Assembly: GCA_963663975.2 (NCBI GenBank)
Contig: CAXXRA010000002.1
Coordinates: 130,940 to 194,939 of the forward strand
Origin: JANQRX01 sp963663975
GTDB taxonomy: Bacteria; Pseudomonadota; Alphaproteobacteria; Rhizobiales; Kaistiaceae
Reading direction: 5' to 3'
DNA length: 64,000 bases
The position numbers and the translations under genes were made by a program. Positions 1 through 9,017 of the stretch are shown here, one piece after another; position 1 is the first letter of the stretch; each line of letters starts with the position of its first letter. The notes beneath the pieces were generated by a model. It ran no database searches. It saw only the letters and a list, made by a program, of their open reading frames with translations, and was not told the DNA's origin.

Positions 1-214
1 TTGCATACCGACCGGGCGCGACAGGTCGCGGGCGAACTTGCCGGTGAAGCCGACGGTATCGGCCGCGGCTTGGTAGTGCTCGTTGACGCTGTGGTCAATC
101 CCCATTCCGACATTCATGATGGGGGGCAGGCTGTCGAAGCGCTCGACCGCTGTCAGGACAGCGTCAGCAAGGTCGCCGACGTAAAGAAATTCGCGTCGGG
201 CGGTTCCCGCTCCC
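1..214 (-). pseudogene. fcl: GDP-L-fucose synthase, C-terminal fragment (second fcl copy, deleted)
   Basis: Reading the minus strand gives GTARREFLYVGDLADA and then a stretch ending RPVGMQ. It matches residues about 200-270 of the intact fcl at 12267-13199 with many conservative changes. The fragment runs off the window at base 1. Its upstream end is fused out of frame to a gmd remnant at about base 215, so neither gene can be expressed as an enzyme. It is a diverged paralogue or xenologue of the intact copy, not a recent duplicate, and lies in inverted orientation to it. Confidence 0.85.
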
Positions 215-250
215 CGTGACGAATTCCCGCACGGGGTGCTGTTTGCCGGT
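215..250 (-). pseudogene. gmd: gmd fragment, part downstream of the IS3 insertion
   Basis: The minus strand reads ATGKQHPVREFVT, continuing the gmd remnant that lies on the other side of the IS3 element (1506-1608). After this the reading frame passes into fcl sequence in the wrong frame, which marks an old deletion removing the end of gmd and about two thirds of fcl. Confidence 0.75.
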
Positions 251-279
251 TGCTGGAGTTCCCCCGGTTCCGTGGACAG

Positions 280-1146
280 TTAGGGACTTACAGACTCTAG
301 CCGATCTTGGGCGCTCCTTTCATAGTTGACGGGTGATTGGTAACCGAGGGCCGAATGGCGCCGGCCGGGATTGTACCAGCCCTCGATGAACTGGAAGATG
401 GCCATGCGTGCTGCGGCCTTGGTCTGGAACTTCCGCCGGTCGAGCAGCTCGCATTCGAGGGTGGCAAAGAAGCTCTCGCACATCGCATTGTCGTACGCGT
501 CGCCAACTGACCCCATGGACGGCCGGACGCCGGCTTCCTTGCATCTGAGGCCGAAGGCGACGGAGGTGTATTGAGATCCCTGGTCGGAGTGATGGATCAC
601 GTCGGCGGGTCGTCTTTGCGTCAGCGCCATGTTCAGGGCATCGAGGACGAGTTGGGCCTTCAGGCTGTGGCCCATGGCCCAGCCGACGATGCGTCGTGAG
701 AAGGCATCCAGCACAACGGCCAGATAGAGGAACCCGGCCCAGGTCGGGATGTAGGTAATATCAGCGACCCAGAGCTGGTCTGGCGCGTCGGCGTAGAAGT
801 TCCGATCGACCAGATCGCACGCCGGCCGAACCCTCTCGTCCCGGAAGGTCGTGCGGGCGGCTTTACGGCGACTAACACCGGCAATACCGGTCGCTTTCAT
901 CAGGCGCTCGATCCGCTTGCGGCCCACCTGGACGCCTTCATCGACAAGTTCAGCGTGGATACGCGGCGCTCCATAGGTTGCTCGGGAGTCCGCATGGATC
1001 GCCTTGATCCGGTCCGTCAGAGCCGCGTCGGCGATGGATCGGGCAGACGGCGATCGGTCGCGCCAAGCATAGTAGCCGGACCTTGATACGCCGAGGATTC
1101 TGCTCATGGTCTTGGTAGGGAACATGGCCGGGTTTGCCGTCATCAA
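280..1146 (-). CDS. IS3-family transposase OrfB (DDE catalytic subunit)
   Basis: A 288-residue protein with an HTH_21-like region (about 45-95, TYGAPRIHAEL) and an integrase core of the rve type. The catalytic triad is visible as the first Asp in WVADITYI, the second Asp in HHSDQGSQY, and the Glu in AMCESFFATLE, followed by the usual WYNPGRRHSALGY motif. The frame is open to the stop at 280, so the element looks capable of movement. The start lies in a TTGATG overlap with OrfA; TTG at 1146 or ATG at 1143 are both possible. Confidence 0.92.
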   Translation of the reverse strand: MMTANPAMFPTKTMSRILGVSRSGYYAWRDRSPSARSIADAALTDRIKAIHADSRATYGAPRIHAELVDEGVQVGRKRIERLMKATGIAGVSRRKAARTTFRDERVRPACDLVDRNFYADAPDQLWVADITYIPTWAGFLYLAVVLDAFSRRIVGWAMGHSLKAQLVLDALNMALTQRRPADVIHHSDQGSQYTSVAFGLRCKEAGVRPSMGSVGDAYDNAMCESFFATLECELLDRRKFQTKAAARMAIFQFIEGWYNPGRRHSALGYQSPVNYERSAQDRLESVSP

Positions 1147-1451
1147 TTCGAAGACCGAGACGACATCGCGTCGCTCTGAGCAAACCAGGCCGCGGCCTTT
1201 GCCAGGATATCTCTCTCCTGGCGTAGCTGGCGGTTCTCCCGGCGAAGACGGCGGAGTTCGTCGCGCTCCTCGCTCGTCAAGCCGTCCGTGCGGCGGCCAC
1301 CATCACGGTCGGCCTGCTTGACCCAGCCATGGATCGTCGCGGCACACGGCTCGAATTCTCTGGCCAGGTCTTCAATGCTGCGCCCGGTACGGGCCAGGGC
1401 AACAATCTGGTCCCTGAAATCCGCAGGGTACGGGGTTCTCGTTCTCGGCAT
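1143..1451 (-). CDS. IS3-family transposase OrfA (helix-turn-helix subunit)
   Basis: A 102-residue protein starting MPRTRTPYPADFRDQIVAL, with an N-terminal helix-turn-helix (residues about 10-50, including IHGWVKQADRD). A C-terminal leucine-rich coiled coil follows (about 65-95, LRRLRRENRQLRQERDILAK), as expected for IS3 OrfA, which binds the terminal repeats. Its TGA stop overlaps the start of OrfB (AATTGATGACG), so OrfB is made by coupling or by a -1 shift giving an OrfAB fusion. Length and layout are normal and no damage is seen. Confidence 0.9.
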   Translation of the reverse strand: MPRTRTPYPADFRDQIVALARTGRSIEDLAREFEPCAATIHGWVKQADRDGGRRTDGLTSEERDELRRLRRENRQLRQERDILAKAAAWFAQSDAMSSRSSN

Positions 1452-1505
1452 GATGACACTCTCCTCTCAAGATCAAAAAGTGTCCATCAAACCGGGGGAA
1501 CTCCA

Positions 1506-1608
1506 TGCCACGACCAGGTCGAACGGCTCATCTCGCTGCAGCATCAGCCACTGCGCCTCAACGAAGTCGCGGGCCTGACCCCAGTCGCGCGCGGCGTCAA
1601 ACGGGCAT
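1506..1608 (-). pseudogene. gmd: GDP-mannose 4,6-dehydratase fragment upstream of IS3
   Basis: The minus strand encodes FDAARDWGQARDFVEAQWLM and a further dozen residues. This matches residues about 228-260 of the intact gmd at 11130-12260 (LDAARDWGHARDFVEAQWLM). Homology stops at about 1608. Removing the IS3 element and one TGC restores continuity with the gmd piece at 215-250. Confidence 0.85.
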
Positions 1609-2184
1609 TCTTGTGCGGGTTGTACATCCTCTGATCCTTTCGGTGAATCGCTTTCCTACGACCACCTTCAGGTTATCACACCGGATGAACAACCTCCTCG
1701 AACTTCACAGCTAGGCGTTGCCCAGCGCCGTCGAGGCGTACAGGGTGTCTTGGGAGACGCTGTTGATAGGCCGATAGAAGCAAGCGAGTGCGTGACGGCG
1801 GCTGTACGGCGATGGTGGGACCGTGTGACCCACGCCATTCCCCTTCGAGCCGTGGCAGTATCGACTTGATCGGCGCAGGAGCCTGGTCGCGCCGCTGATA
1901 TGAGCCTCGACGTGTCGCTGGCGGCCATAGTCTGTGCCGGGATGCGCTTCCGCGCCAAGTCCGATAATGCGCTTTTACTTCTGATCCCCCGGGGGGCTAG
2001 GCGATGTCGGGTCCAGGGTCGGTCACGGCAATCGTGGCGTAGGCCAGCGTCCATCACGAACACCACCCACACCCTCCCTGCGCTGGGCAGGGAATCGAAA
2101 CGCTCGTGCCACAGCCCTCATCGCTTGAACCTTGGGCCAGAAATGCACTAAGATAAAAATCGAACCAACAGTGGAGACTGCTGA
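1609..2184. other. No convincing gene; possible mobile-element remnant
   Basis: About 575 bases without a recognisable gene. The minus strand between about 1700 and 1900 reads like a worn protein fragment (pieces such as ACFYRPINSVSQDTLYAS), but it is not open over a useful length and I could not assign it. The last 20 bases hold the ribosome binding site of the next gene (GGAG, 8 bases before ATG 2185). Confidence 0.4.
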
Positions 2185-2989
2185 ATGTTCTCACTGCAAG
2201 ATATAAGGGCCGACCGGATCAGTAAGGCTGTTTATGACCCTTTTTTCGTGTTCGAATTTGAGAATTTCTTCCAACCCGACACCTTCAACGACCTCGATGA
2301 CCAGTTTCCGAAAAAGTTCGGACTTCTCCTCGAGCGCGAAAAGGACTCACGGCAACAAATATCCCATGGGTAGCAACACGGCAGAGTACATCGAATTTAC
2401 AAAGAAAGCTCCAATTTGGGCTCAACTCTACGATCGCTTCTCCGATCCCGCTATTGTGGCCGGATTTTTCGAGCTCGCCAATTCCGTGCCTTCCGAGCGC
2501 GTCGCTCGCCAGAGGAAGCCTTGGCGGTTGGCGCGCTCTCATCGGCCGAGAGGGGTGCCATTAGCGCAGCTGAAGCGGTTGCAAGGCAGCTTGGCCGGCT
2601 ATACGCCGACGCGCTTGAACTTCGAATTTTCATACCTCGAGTTGGGATATTACATCCCGCCGCATACCGATGCGGCACGCAAGCTGATTTCACTCATGAT
2701 CTATTTTCCCGACGATGGAGTTGAGTATCCTGCCGGCACTGGCACGGAATTTTACCGGGGAATAAACACGACGGCGTCTGAAAGTTCGTGGGGGACCAAT
2801 CCGCTCAATAACGCCGACGAAGCGAGCAAATTCTTTGAGGATCATGAAGTCTTTTACTCTCCTGATTTTACTCCCAACAAGCTTGTCGGCTTTGTAAAAT
2901 CGTCAAATTCCTGGCATGGTGTGAGGTCGCTCTCCTTGCCGGATAACGCGACCAGGCGTTCTCTCAACATTAATTACCTGCTTATATGA
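2185..2989 (+). pseudogene. 2-oxoglutarate/Fe(II)-dependent oxygenase-like protein, frameshifted
   Basis: The start ATG 2185 follows a GGAG site by 8 bases. The N-terminal part (MFSLQDIRADRISKAVYD) is open only to TAG 2371-2373. The homologous frame continues one register over from about 2360 (NKYPMGSNTAEYIEF) to the stop at 2989. The C-terminal half shows a jelly-roll iron site: HTD in YYIPPHTDAARKLISLM, a distal His in SSNSWHGV, and a downstream Arg (ATRRSLNIN). The segment at about 2480-2600 reads poorly and may hold two more, compensating, shifts. In a glycan cluster such enzymes may hydroxylate or tailor a sugar or lipid, but the substrate is unknown. As read, the gene is broken. Confidence 0.65.
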
Positions 2990-3418
2990 TGCTTGGGCGG
3001 ATGGCTGTCAGTCCCGGCACATCACCCAGGTGCAACCTGCGTGCATCACACGTGTCATAGTAGCAGAAACGCAAGGACCGACTCGACCTGTCCTTCTCCG
3101 ATTACCCTTTGCGACTACCGGATTGTCGGCCACTCGAACAAATGGTGCTGCATAAACGCCCTTTGTAACGCAAAGGCCGCGTCGATAACCGCTTGCTACC
3201 CTGGACGTTCGAAACGTCGCATCTGGACACGCCCGTCAGGCTGGAACGGTATCCGGCGATTGCCGACCGGTGAACGTCGGCAAAACCGACCACCACATCG
3301 CTGCGATGTATCGTAAGATCAGCTGCCCGCGTGCCATGGGAAACGCTTTGTCCGTGCGCAACGTGCCAAAGGGCACTGGAGATGATTTGTTGTTAAAACA
3401 CAGCCTACGTTGCGGCCC
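2990..3418. other. Intergenic, no supported gene
   Basis: About 430 bases between the oxygenase-like gene and the HAD gene. No reading frame here has a recognisable domain or a good start site. I see no terminator hairpin with a T tract. Confidence 0.4.
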
Positions 3419-3522
3419 ATGAAAACTCGGCTAACCCCATCCTTCCCTCCCAAGAATCTCATCCTGTTCGACCTGGATGTCGTTTTGTGGGATTCGCGTG
3501 ACAACATGGCGCAATCCTGGGC

Positions 3523-4983
3523 GATGTCCCTATCTCTGTTGAAATTCGTGGGGCAGGCGTCGCTGGTTGATGATGCTATGCTGCCTTCATGATGGTTTCA
3601 ATGGCACTGTCGGCGTGAGCCTTTCTCAAGTGCTCCTGGAGAGCGTTTCGGAGTATGGGCAGCTGACGATAGGCCTTGAGGCGACGGAAGGTCTTCTGGG
3701 CCTCCAGCAAGCCGGCGGCGGTCCATCTGAGCGCCATCTCGGCGTTCCTCCAGCGTTTGACGTTGCGGGTGACCTGACGCACCGTGCCGAGCGCGTTCTC
3801 GATGATGTTGGTGCAGGCAAGCGAGCGCCGGAGTTCGTGCGGCAGGCCGAGGCGGATGATGGTGAGGATCTCGTCCAGCCCCTCCAGGATGCTGCCCGAG
3901 ACGCCCGGTTCCTCATGCTCCAGACGCCGGGCCAGGTTGCGCAAGAGCCGCTCGGCCTTGTTTGCGTCGTCCTGGTCCCAGGCCTGACGGAGCGCCTTCT
4001 TGACGCTCGCGTGCAAATGTTGGGGCAGGCGCTCGATGATGTTACGGCCCTTGTGGACCTGGCAGCGCTGGATGGCGGCGGCCACACCGAAGGTGTTTCG
4101 GATCGCTTTGCTGAGCGCCTTCGCGCCATCGACGATGAACAGCCGGGGCAGTGTCGGATCGAGCCCCCTGGCGAGGAGATTGTCGATCAAGGCCTGGACG
4201 ACGACAGTGTTCTCCGTCGCCCCCTCGACCACGGCCAGGACATGCTTGTCGCCGTTGCCATCGACGCCGATCGCCGCCATCAGGACATGATCGCCGACAT
4301 GCAGACCGTCGATCTGGATGACTAGCAGGTCGAGTTCCGAGAAATCCGAGGCGAGCCAGGCCTTCATCTTCTTGCGTGACAGCGCCACAAAGCGCCGGGA
4401 AACGGCCGACTTCGAGGTGCCGTCGCCACGCGCTTTCGCCAGGTCGCCCTCGGGCAGACGGACCGCGCGGTGGTACTTGCGGGTCGACACGTTCAGGACC
4501 ATCAGGTTGAGCGCCCACTCGAGCAACAGGTTGCCATCGCGTAGCGCCTGCCAACTCTCCAAGCTCACCTCTTTGCCCGCCCGGTCACGAACCCGTGGCC
4601 GGGCCACCTTCACTTTGCCGCCGTGGTAGCCGATCTCGCTATGTGTCCTGCCCCAGCGATAACCTCGACGGTCCCCATGGCGGCGATGTCGGGCCCCGCA
4701 CACGGTCGTGGCGTCCTCCTCCATCATCTCGGCCAAGGCCTCGACCCCGGCCAGAAGACAAAACCGATCCACGCTGAGATGGACTGCGTCCATCGCGTCC
4801 GCCAGCGGCGGCATAGGAATCGAGGGGGCAAGGGCTTTCTGGAACTACGGCGGCTGGAACTACGGATATTATTTCCCATGGTGTCGTTCTCCCTTTTGGG
4901 TTTGCAGCACCCGGAGCCTAACGGCTCCAGGAGAGCGACACCTACCTCAACTTTTCAACATCGACCGGGACATCGCGTGACCC
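3523..4983 (-). mobile_element. IS256-family insertion sequence, copy 1
   Basis: The element lies between 11-bp direct repeats CAATCCTGGGC (3512-3522 and 4984-4994). Part of the repeat may belong to the IS ends, because IS256 elements usually duplicate 8-9 bp. Both ends carry GATGTCCC read inward. Compared with copy 2 (27806-29252), the transposase-start end has about 6 extra bases, and a net 8-base insertion made by a direct repeat of CTGGAACTACGG lies at about 4838-4865. Otherwise the copies look near-identical. Confidence 0.9.
3576..4814 (-). CDS. IS256-family (Transposase_mut) transposase, copy 1
   Basis: A 412-residue protein with the mutator-type DDE core: first Asp in VIQIDGLHVGD, second Asp in RLFIVDGAKALS, Glu in TNIIENALGTVR, and the C2H-like element around QRCQVHKGRNI. 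The start used is ATG 4814 (MPPLADAM). Copy 2 begins 19 codons earlier, but here an 8-base insertion puts the upstream ATG out of frame. All catalytic residues remain, so the shorter protein may still work. Confidence 0.9.
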   Translation of the reverse strand: MPPLADAMDAVHLSVDRFCLLAGVEALAEMMEEDATTVCGARHRRHGDRRGYRWGRTHSEIGYHGGKVKVARPRVRDRAGKEVSLESWQALRDGNLLLEWALNLMVLNVSTRKYHRAVRLPEGDLAKARGDGTSKSAVSRRFVALSRKKMKAWLASDFSELDLLVIQIDGLHVGDHVLMAAIGVDGNGDKHVLAVVEGATENTVVVQALIDNLLARGLDPTLPRLFIVDGAKALSKAIRNTFGVAAAIQRCQVHKGRNIIERLPQHLHASVKKALRQAWDQDDANKAERLLRNLARRLEHEEPGVSGSILEGLDEILTIIRLGLPHELRRSLACTNIIENALGTVRQVTRNVKRWRNAEMALRWTAAGLLEAQKTFRRLKAYRQLPILRNALQEHLRKAHADSAIETIMKAA

Positions 4984-5558
4984 CAATCCTGGGCTGAGGT
5001 GCGGAACCAGTTGGGCGTAACGGTCGCCTTCGACGACTATTTTCGGCACATCGGAGCGCCATTCGGCGACATCATGACACAGCTTGGTCTCGCCAGCCGC
5101 GCCGCGGAGATCGAGGCGGTCTTTCGGGTTGCCTCCATGGCGCATATGGATGTGGCGAAATTCTATTCCGGGGTCGAGAGCTTGTTGGAGTACCTCGAGC
5201 AAGGTGGAGCGAAACTCGGCGTTATCACGTCCAAGGACGAACTGAGGACAAGCGCTATTCTTGCCATGCTGCCCGTGACATTCGATGTGGTCAGGACGCC
5301 AGACGCTTTCACCCGCGGCAAGCCAGCACCAGATCATCTGCTGACAGCGATGGCGTACGCTGCCGTCGACCCGGTTGACACAGTCTATATCGGCGATATG
5401 GACAGCGACTTCGAAGCGGCGCGCCGTGCACAAATAGACTACGCTCACGCCGCCTGGGGCTACGGCGATGTGCCGGCCGGCTGCACGACTGTGCTGAGAA
5501 ACCTCAAGGAGGTGGAGCGTTTCGTATCCACCTTGCACCCTGTAGGGAGAGTCGCAGA

Positions 5559-6286
5559 GTGAGTGTACTTGGCGTCATCCCCTGTCGATATGGAGCGACA
5601 CGCTTTCCCGGGAAATCGCTGGCCGACATTCATGGCAAGCCGATGATGTGGCACGTGTATCAGCAAGCCAGGAAGGCGCGATTGCTCGATGAGGTCACAA
5701 TCGCAACGGATGACACCCGCATCGAGGACGTATGCTACGAACTCGGGTTGAGCGTCGTCATGACGGGCACGCATCACCCGACAGGAACCGATCGCGTCGC
5801 CGAATGCGCCACCAAGAAGGAAGCCGATTTCTACGTCAACATCCAGGGTGACGAGCCGATGATCGAACCCGACGCGATCGACACCGTCACCCGAGCGATC
5901 GTCGAAAGCGATGGCGACACCCTGGCCTCGAACGCCTTCAACGATATCGCCGACCCGACCAGCGTTATTGATACCAACGTCGTCAAAGTGATCATGGCGA
6001 CGAGTGGTGCGGCGCTCGCCTATTCGCGTTCGCCTATTCCCTACCCGAGCGGATCAGCCGTCCGCTACCATCGCCAATTAGGACTGTATGCCTTTCGCAG
6101 AACGGGCCTTGAAACCTTTTCGGCGCTCGAACGAGGGCCAGTCGAACAGGCCGAGGGTATCGAGATGCTTCGGTTTCTTGAGCACGGTCATCGCGTGCAG
6201 ATGGCCGCGTCGCCAACGACGACGCCATTCCCGTCGATACGCCTGAGAATCTCAGCCGCGTTCGCGACATGATGCGCGCGGAATGA
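5559..6286 (+). pseudogene. kdsB: 3-deoxy-manno-octulosonate (Kdo) cytidylyltransferase, single-base frameshift near C-terminus
   Basis: The protein activates a 3-deoxy sugar acid with CTP to the CMP-sugar for LPS core or capsule. Visible family motifs are the N-terminal CTP-binding IPCRYGATRFPGKSL, the GTDR motif (HPTGTDRVAE), NIQGDEPMIEP, and RQLGLYAFRR. The frame is correct to about residue 214 and then runs into nonsense ending at 6272. The true C-terminus (VANDDAIPVDTPENLSRV) is in the next register and stops at TGA 6284-6286. Loss of one G at 6203-6204 (ATGGGCC to ATGGCC) explains it. Another CMP-sugar specificity cannot be excluded. The GTG start overlaps the upstream HAD gene. Confidence 0.82.
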
Positions 6287-6364
6287 AGGTTCGTCACAAA
6301 CGGGCGACGCACTGGGCAGCGGGTCTCGAGATGGGCAGCTCAACCGCTCCGAACAAGCCGGCGG

Positions 6365-7436
6365 TCACGATGAGCCCACCTGTTCAAACAGCGCGGGCAG
6401 GCTCTTCTGAAGCTTTTTCGCCAAAAGGTCGAGATGGTTGACATCGGGCGGTCGAACCTCGGCGAGCGCCGCTGCCAACGATGCCATACTGAGATCCTTG
6501 ATCGAAATGAAACGACACCAATTTTTCGCAGCAAACATCTGCTGATACGCTGCCTCGTCCGGCTTGTAGTCAAGCGCATCGGGGGTCAGCACCACGACCG
6601 GCAAGTGTACCGAGATCGCCTCCGACAGCATCGCGCTTGAATCGGGCGTGGTGACGATGATCTCGGAGTCGCTGAAAATCGGTCGAAGAGTCCCCGGTCC
6701 GGCGGTCCGGTAATCGACGAACAGTTCCACCAACCTCGTGTCCCTGGCGAGATCCGCGAGGGCATCGGCGACGCGGTCCGTCGTTTTCCGAGCCGTGCTG
6801 ATCAGCCACCGCGTGCCCCACGCCTCGTGCACTTCCCTGATGAAGCCGATCAGCTGCTCCCACTCGTCATCGCGGTAGTTGATCCTTCCCGTACTCCCAC
6901 CCACCAGAAGTCCCGCCCGCTTCGGCGGGTTGTCCTCGCCGTAGCGAACATCGTGAGGGGGACGGTCGAACAACTCCGGCGAATAAATGCTCGGCTTGAC
7001 CGTGACGACGACGTTGTCGGCCTCGTAGAGATCTTCGTAGGAGGTGACGAGCAACGCGAATTGACTCGGGCTCATGCCGCCGCGAAGCGAGCCGCAAAAG
7101 ATGTTGGGTATGCCCAGCAGCCTGGCGGCCGCCACGTTGGCCGCTAGCGTATTACCCCCCCCCTGATATCACCAGATCGGCGTCCGGCAGGCGCTTAGAC
7201 GATATCCCGAATCCCAACGCCAGTGCCGCCTTCAATGCAGCCCGGCCACCGGAGACCAGCGGCCGCACGGCCCGCATGCGGTAGGCGAGCCGTACGCGCA
7301 ATCGGTGCACATGCGTCTCGCCCGGCCGGAGCCGCTTGATCGCCGCCAACACGCCGTAGGCGAAGTTGAAATGTCCGGGATAATTGTCCGAAATCAGCAG
7401 GACCTGCAAAGGCGGCGTGGCTTTGCCCTCGCTCAT
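6365..7436 (-). pseudogene. ELM1-like (DUF1022) protein split at a G9 tract
   Basis: Two adjacent frames make one family member. The N-terminal piece is 7436-7152 (LLISDNYPGHFNFAYGVLAA ending LVISGGG). The C-terminal piece, 7151-6365, contains LGIPNIFCGSLRGG, AGLLVGGSTGRINY, WLISTARKT and a TPDSSAMLSEAI nucleotide-sugar-type loop. The family is related to the yeast Elm1/mitochondrial fission ELM1 group and resembles GT-B glycosyltransferases. In bacteria it is common beside surface-glycan genes, but its reaction is not established. The frame breaks in a run of nine Gs (plus strand C9, 7156-7164); eight would restore SGGGNTLAAN. This could be a phase-variable switch or an assembly error. It is divergent from the GT4 gene. 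Confidence 0.75.
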
Positions 7437-7598
7437 GCCGGCACGGTTCGTTTTTTCGAACTGAACCTTGTGTCATCGAGATGCGAATCATCGGCCGGAA
7501 ACCGAATCTGCCTCGTCAATTCATCCTCCTTCATCTTGAACGCCAAAAAAGATGGCGGCCGCCAGCGCGACCTGCTACATGGCTCATCCTATGCAACG

Positions 7599-8870
7599 AT
7601 GGGCGAGATTTCGGAAGATTCCCTCGAAATCATCACGCAGCAAGCGATTGTGCCATCAAGCTCACCCAGCCATCCTCGCGTCCTGCAACTTCTTCCTGCC
7701 CTCGGCGATGGCGGAGTTGAGCGCAGCGCCGCGGCGATGGCGGGTTTCCTGGTCGCTCGAGGATGCGCCAGCTTCATCGCCAGCGATGGCGGGCCGCTCC
7801 TGCAGGCTCTAACTGCAGCCGGCGTGTCCCATGTGCCGATCCAGGTCGGCGACAAGGCACCGTGGGCAATCCTCGTCAACGCCGTCAGACTCGCGCGTTT
7901 GATCGACAGCGAAGACATCGACATCGTCCATGCCGGCAGCCGTACCCCGGCATGGGTCGGCCTGCTCGCCTGCCGAATATCCGCACGACGGCCGCCCTTC
8001 GTGACCACATTCCACGGGCTTTATGGGCACCGCTCCGCTCTCAAGCGCTGGTACAACCGCGTCATGTTGCGGGGCGCTGCGGTGATCGCAAATTCCGACT
8101 TCATCCGCCGGCACATCATCGAGGTTTACAGCGTTCCCAACGAGCTAATCGTCACGGCTCCGCGTGGTTTCGAGGAAGCCGAGTTCGACCCTTCGGCCTT
8201 CGGTGAGGCGGACCGCGCCTCCGTCCGGGCTGAGTTCGGTGTACCCGATGGTTTTCCGCTCCTGCTGATGGTCGGCCGCCTTGCGCGTTTGAAGGGCCAA
8301 CACGTCCTCCTGGCAGCGCTTGCCCGGACGACGGATCTGCCGTGGTTTGCGGTGTTCGTTGGCGCCGGCGCGCCTGGCAGCGGCTATCCGGCGGAACTGA
8401 AATCGGCGCTTGAATCCTCCGCGCTGGGCGATCGTGTCGCATTCGCCGGAAGCCGCCGCGACGTGGCGCGGCTCAACTACGCCGCTGATCTCGCCTTTTC
8501 GTGTTCGGTTTCGCCCGAAGCTTTCGGTCTCGTCTCCGTCGAAGCGCAGGCGATGGCCACGCCCGTCATCGCTTCGGCGCACGGCGGCAGTCTTGAAACC
8601 ATTGTCGACGGCGAGACCGGGTGGCTCGTTCCTCCTGGCGATATCGAGGCCCTCGAAGCCGCGATTCGCGCGGCCCTTGCCGATCCCGGGACGCTGAGGG
8701 TCATGGGCGCCCGCGCCCGCCGCCATGTGCTTGCCCGCTTCACCATGCGACGGACTTGCGAGATCGAGCTATCTGTCTACGAGAGGATCCTAGGCGTCAA
8801 AATCACAGCAGCTGCCACCAAGCTGGTAGGACGTGGCGAAACGCCCACCTCGGCGCGGCGTCGCCGGTGA
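7599..8870 (+). CDS. GT4-type (GT-B) glycosyltransferase
   Basis: A retaining glycosyltransferase of the WaaG/PimA-like group, expected at the cytoplasmic membrane face. The N-terminal Rossmann half begins VLQLLPALGDGGVERSAA. The C-terminal half contains LLLMVGRLARLKGQ, the sugar-nucleotide-binding E-x7-E (SPEAFGLVSVEA) and GETGWLVPPGD. ATG 7599 (MGEISEDS) is preferred because homology starts about 25 residues later; the frame is open further upstream without support. About 423 residues, with a short basic tail. The acceptor and sugar are unknown. It faces the ELM1-like gene across a 160-base gap that should hold both promoters. Confidence 0.85.
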   Translation: MGEISEDSLEIITQQAIVPSSSPSHPRVLQLLPALGDGGVERSAAAMAGFLVARGCASFIASDGGPLLQALTAAGVSHVPIQVGDKAPWAILVNAVRLARLIDSEDIDIVHAGSRTPAWVGLLACRISARRPPFVTTFHGLYGHRSALKRWYNRVMLRGAAVIANSDFIRRHIIEVYSVPNELIVTAPRGFEEAEFDPSAFGEADRASVRAEFGVPDGFPLLLMVGRLARLKGQHVLLAALARTTDLPWFAVFVGAGAPGSGYPAELKSALESSALGDRVAFAGSRRDVARLNYAADLAFSCSVSPEAFGLVSVEAQAMATPVIASAHGGSLETIVDGETGWLVPPGDIEALEAAIRAALADPGTLRVMGARARRHVLARFTMRRTCEIELSVYERILGVKITAAATKLVGRGETPTSARRRR

Positions 8871-9017
8871 CCATCATCTTGCCTGCTTGGCTGACGATTT
8901 CGCTGCAGAATTGACTCGAAGCAGGTTTCGCCGGAAACGGACTCCACCGCGTCAATGATTGCGCAGAAAAGAATAACGGAACCGAAGAGTTTGGGTCTTG
9001 TGGGATCGACAAACAAC

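Larger units (their letters stand above)
254..1505 (-). mobile_element. IS3-family insertion sequence, complete
   Basis: A 1252-bp element bounded by imperfect 25-bp terminal inverted repeats (254-278 and 1481-1505, both starting TGGAGTTCCCCCGGTT when read inward). It is flanked by a 3-bp direct repeat TGC (251-253 and 1506-1508), a normal IS3 target duplication. It carries the two-ORF arrangement of the family. The clean duplication shows it transposed into an already deleted gmd-fcl remnant. Confidence 0.93.
3419..5562 (+). pseudogene. HAD-superfamily phosphatase interrupted by IS256
   Basis: The coding sequence is split into 3419-3522 and 4995-5562. Removing the IS and one copy of the flanking repeat restores an uninterrupted 223-residue reading frame across the junction (NMAQSWAEVRNQLG). 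Motif I is LFDLDVVLWDS near residue 17, where the usual DxDG has become DLDVV, losing the Gly. A cap domain follows, then motif II (VITSKDE), motif III Lys (RGKPAPDH) and motif IV (YIGDMDSDF). The stop overlaps the GTG start of kdsB (GTGA, 5559-5562), so the two were translationally coupled. A role as phosphatase for the sugar-acid phosphate made before the cytidylyltransferase step is plausible but inferred. The IS inactivates it. Confidence 0.85.

Noticed and set aside
3567..4325. Long open frame opposite the IS256 transposase
   Set aside because: It is the antisense shadow of the transposase in GC-rich DNA, repeated exactly in copy 2; no start site or domain.
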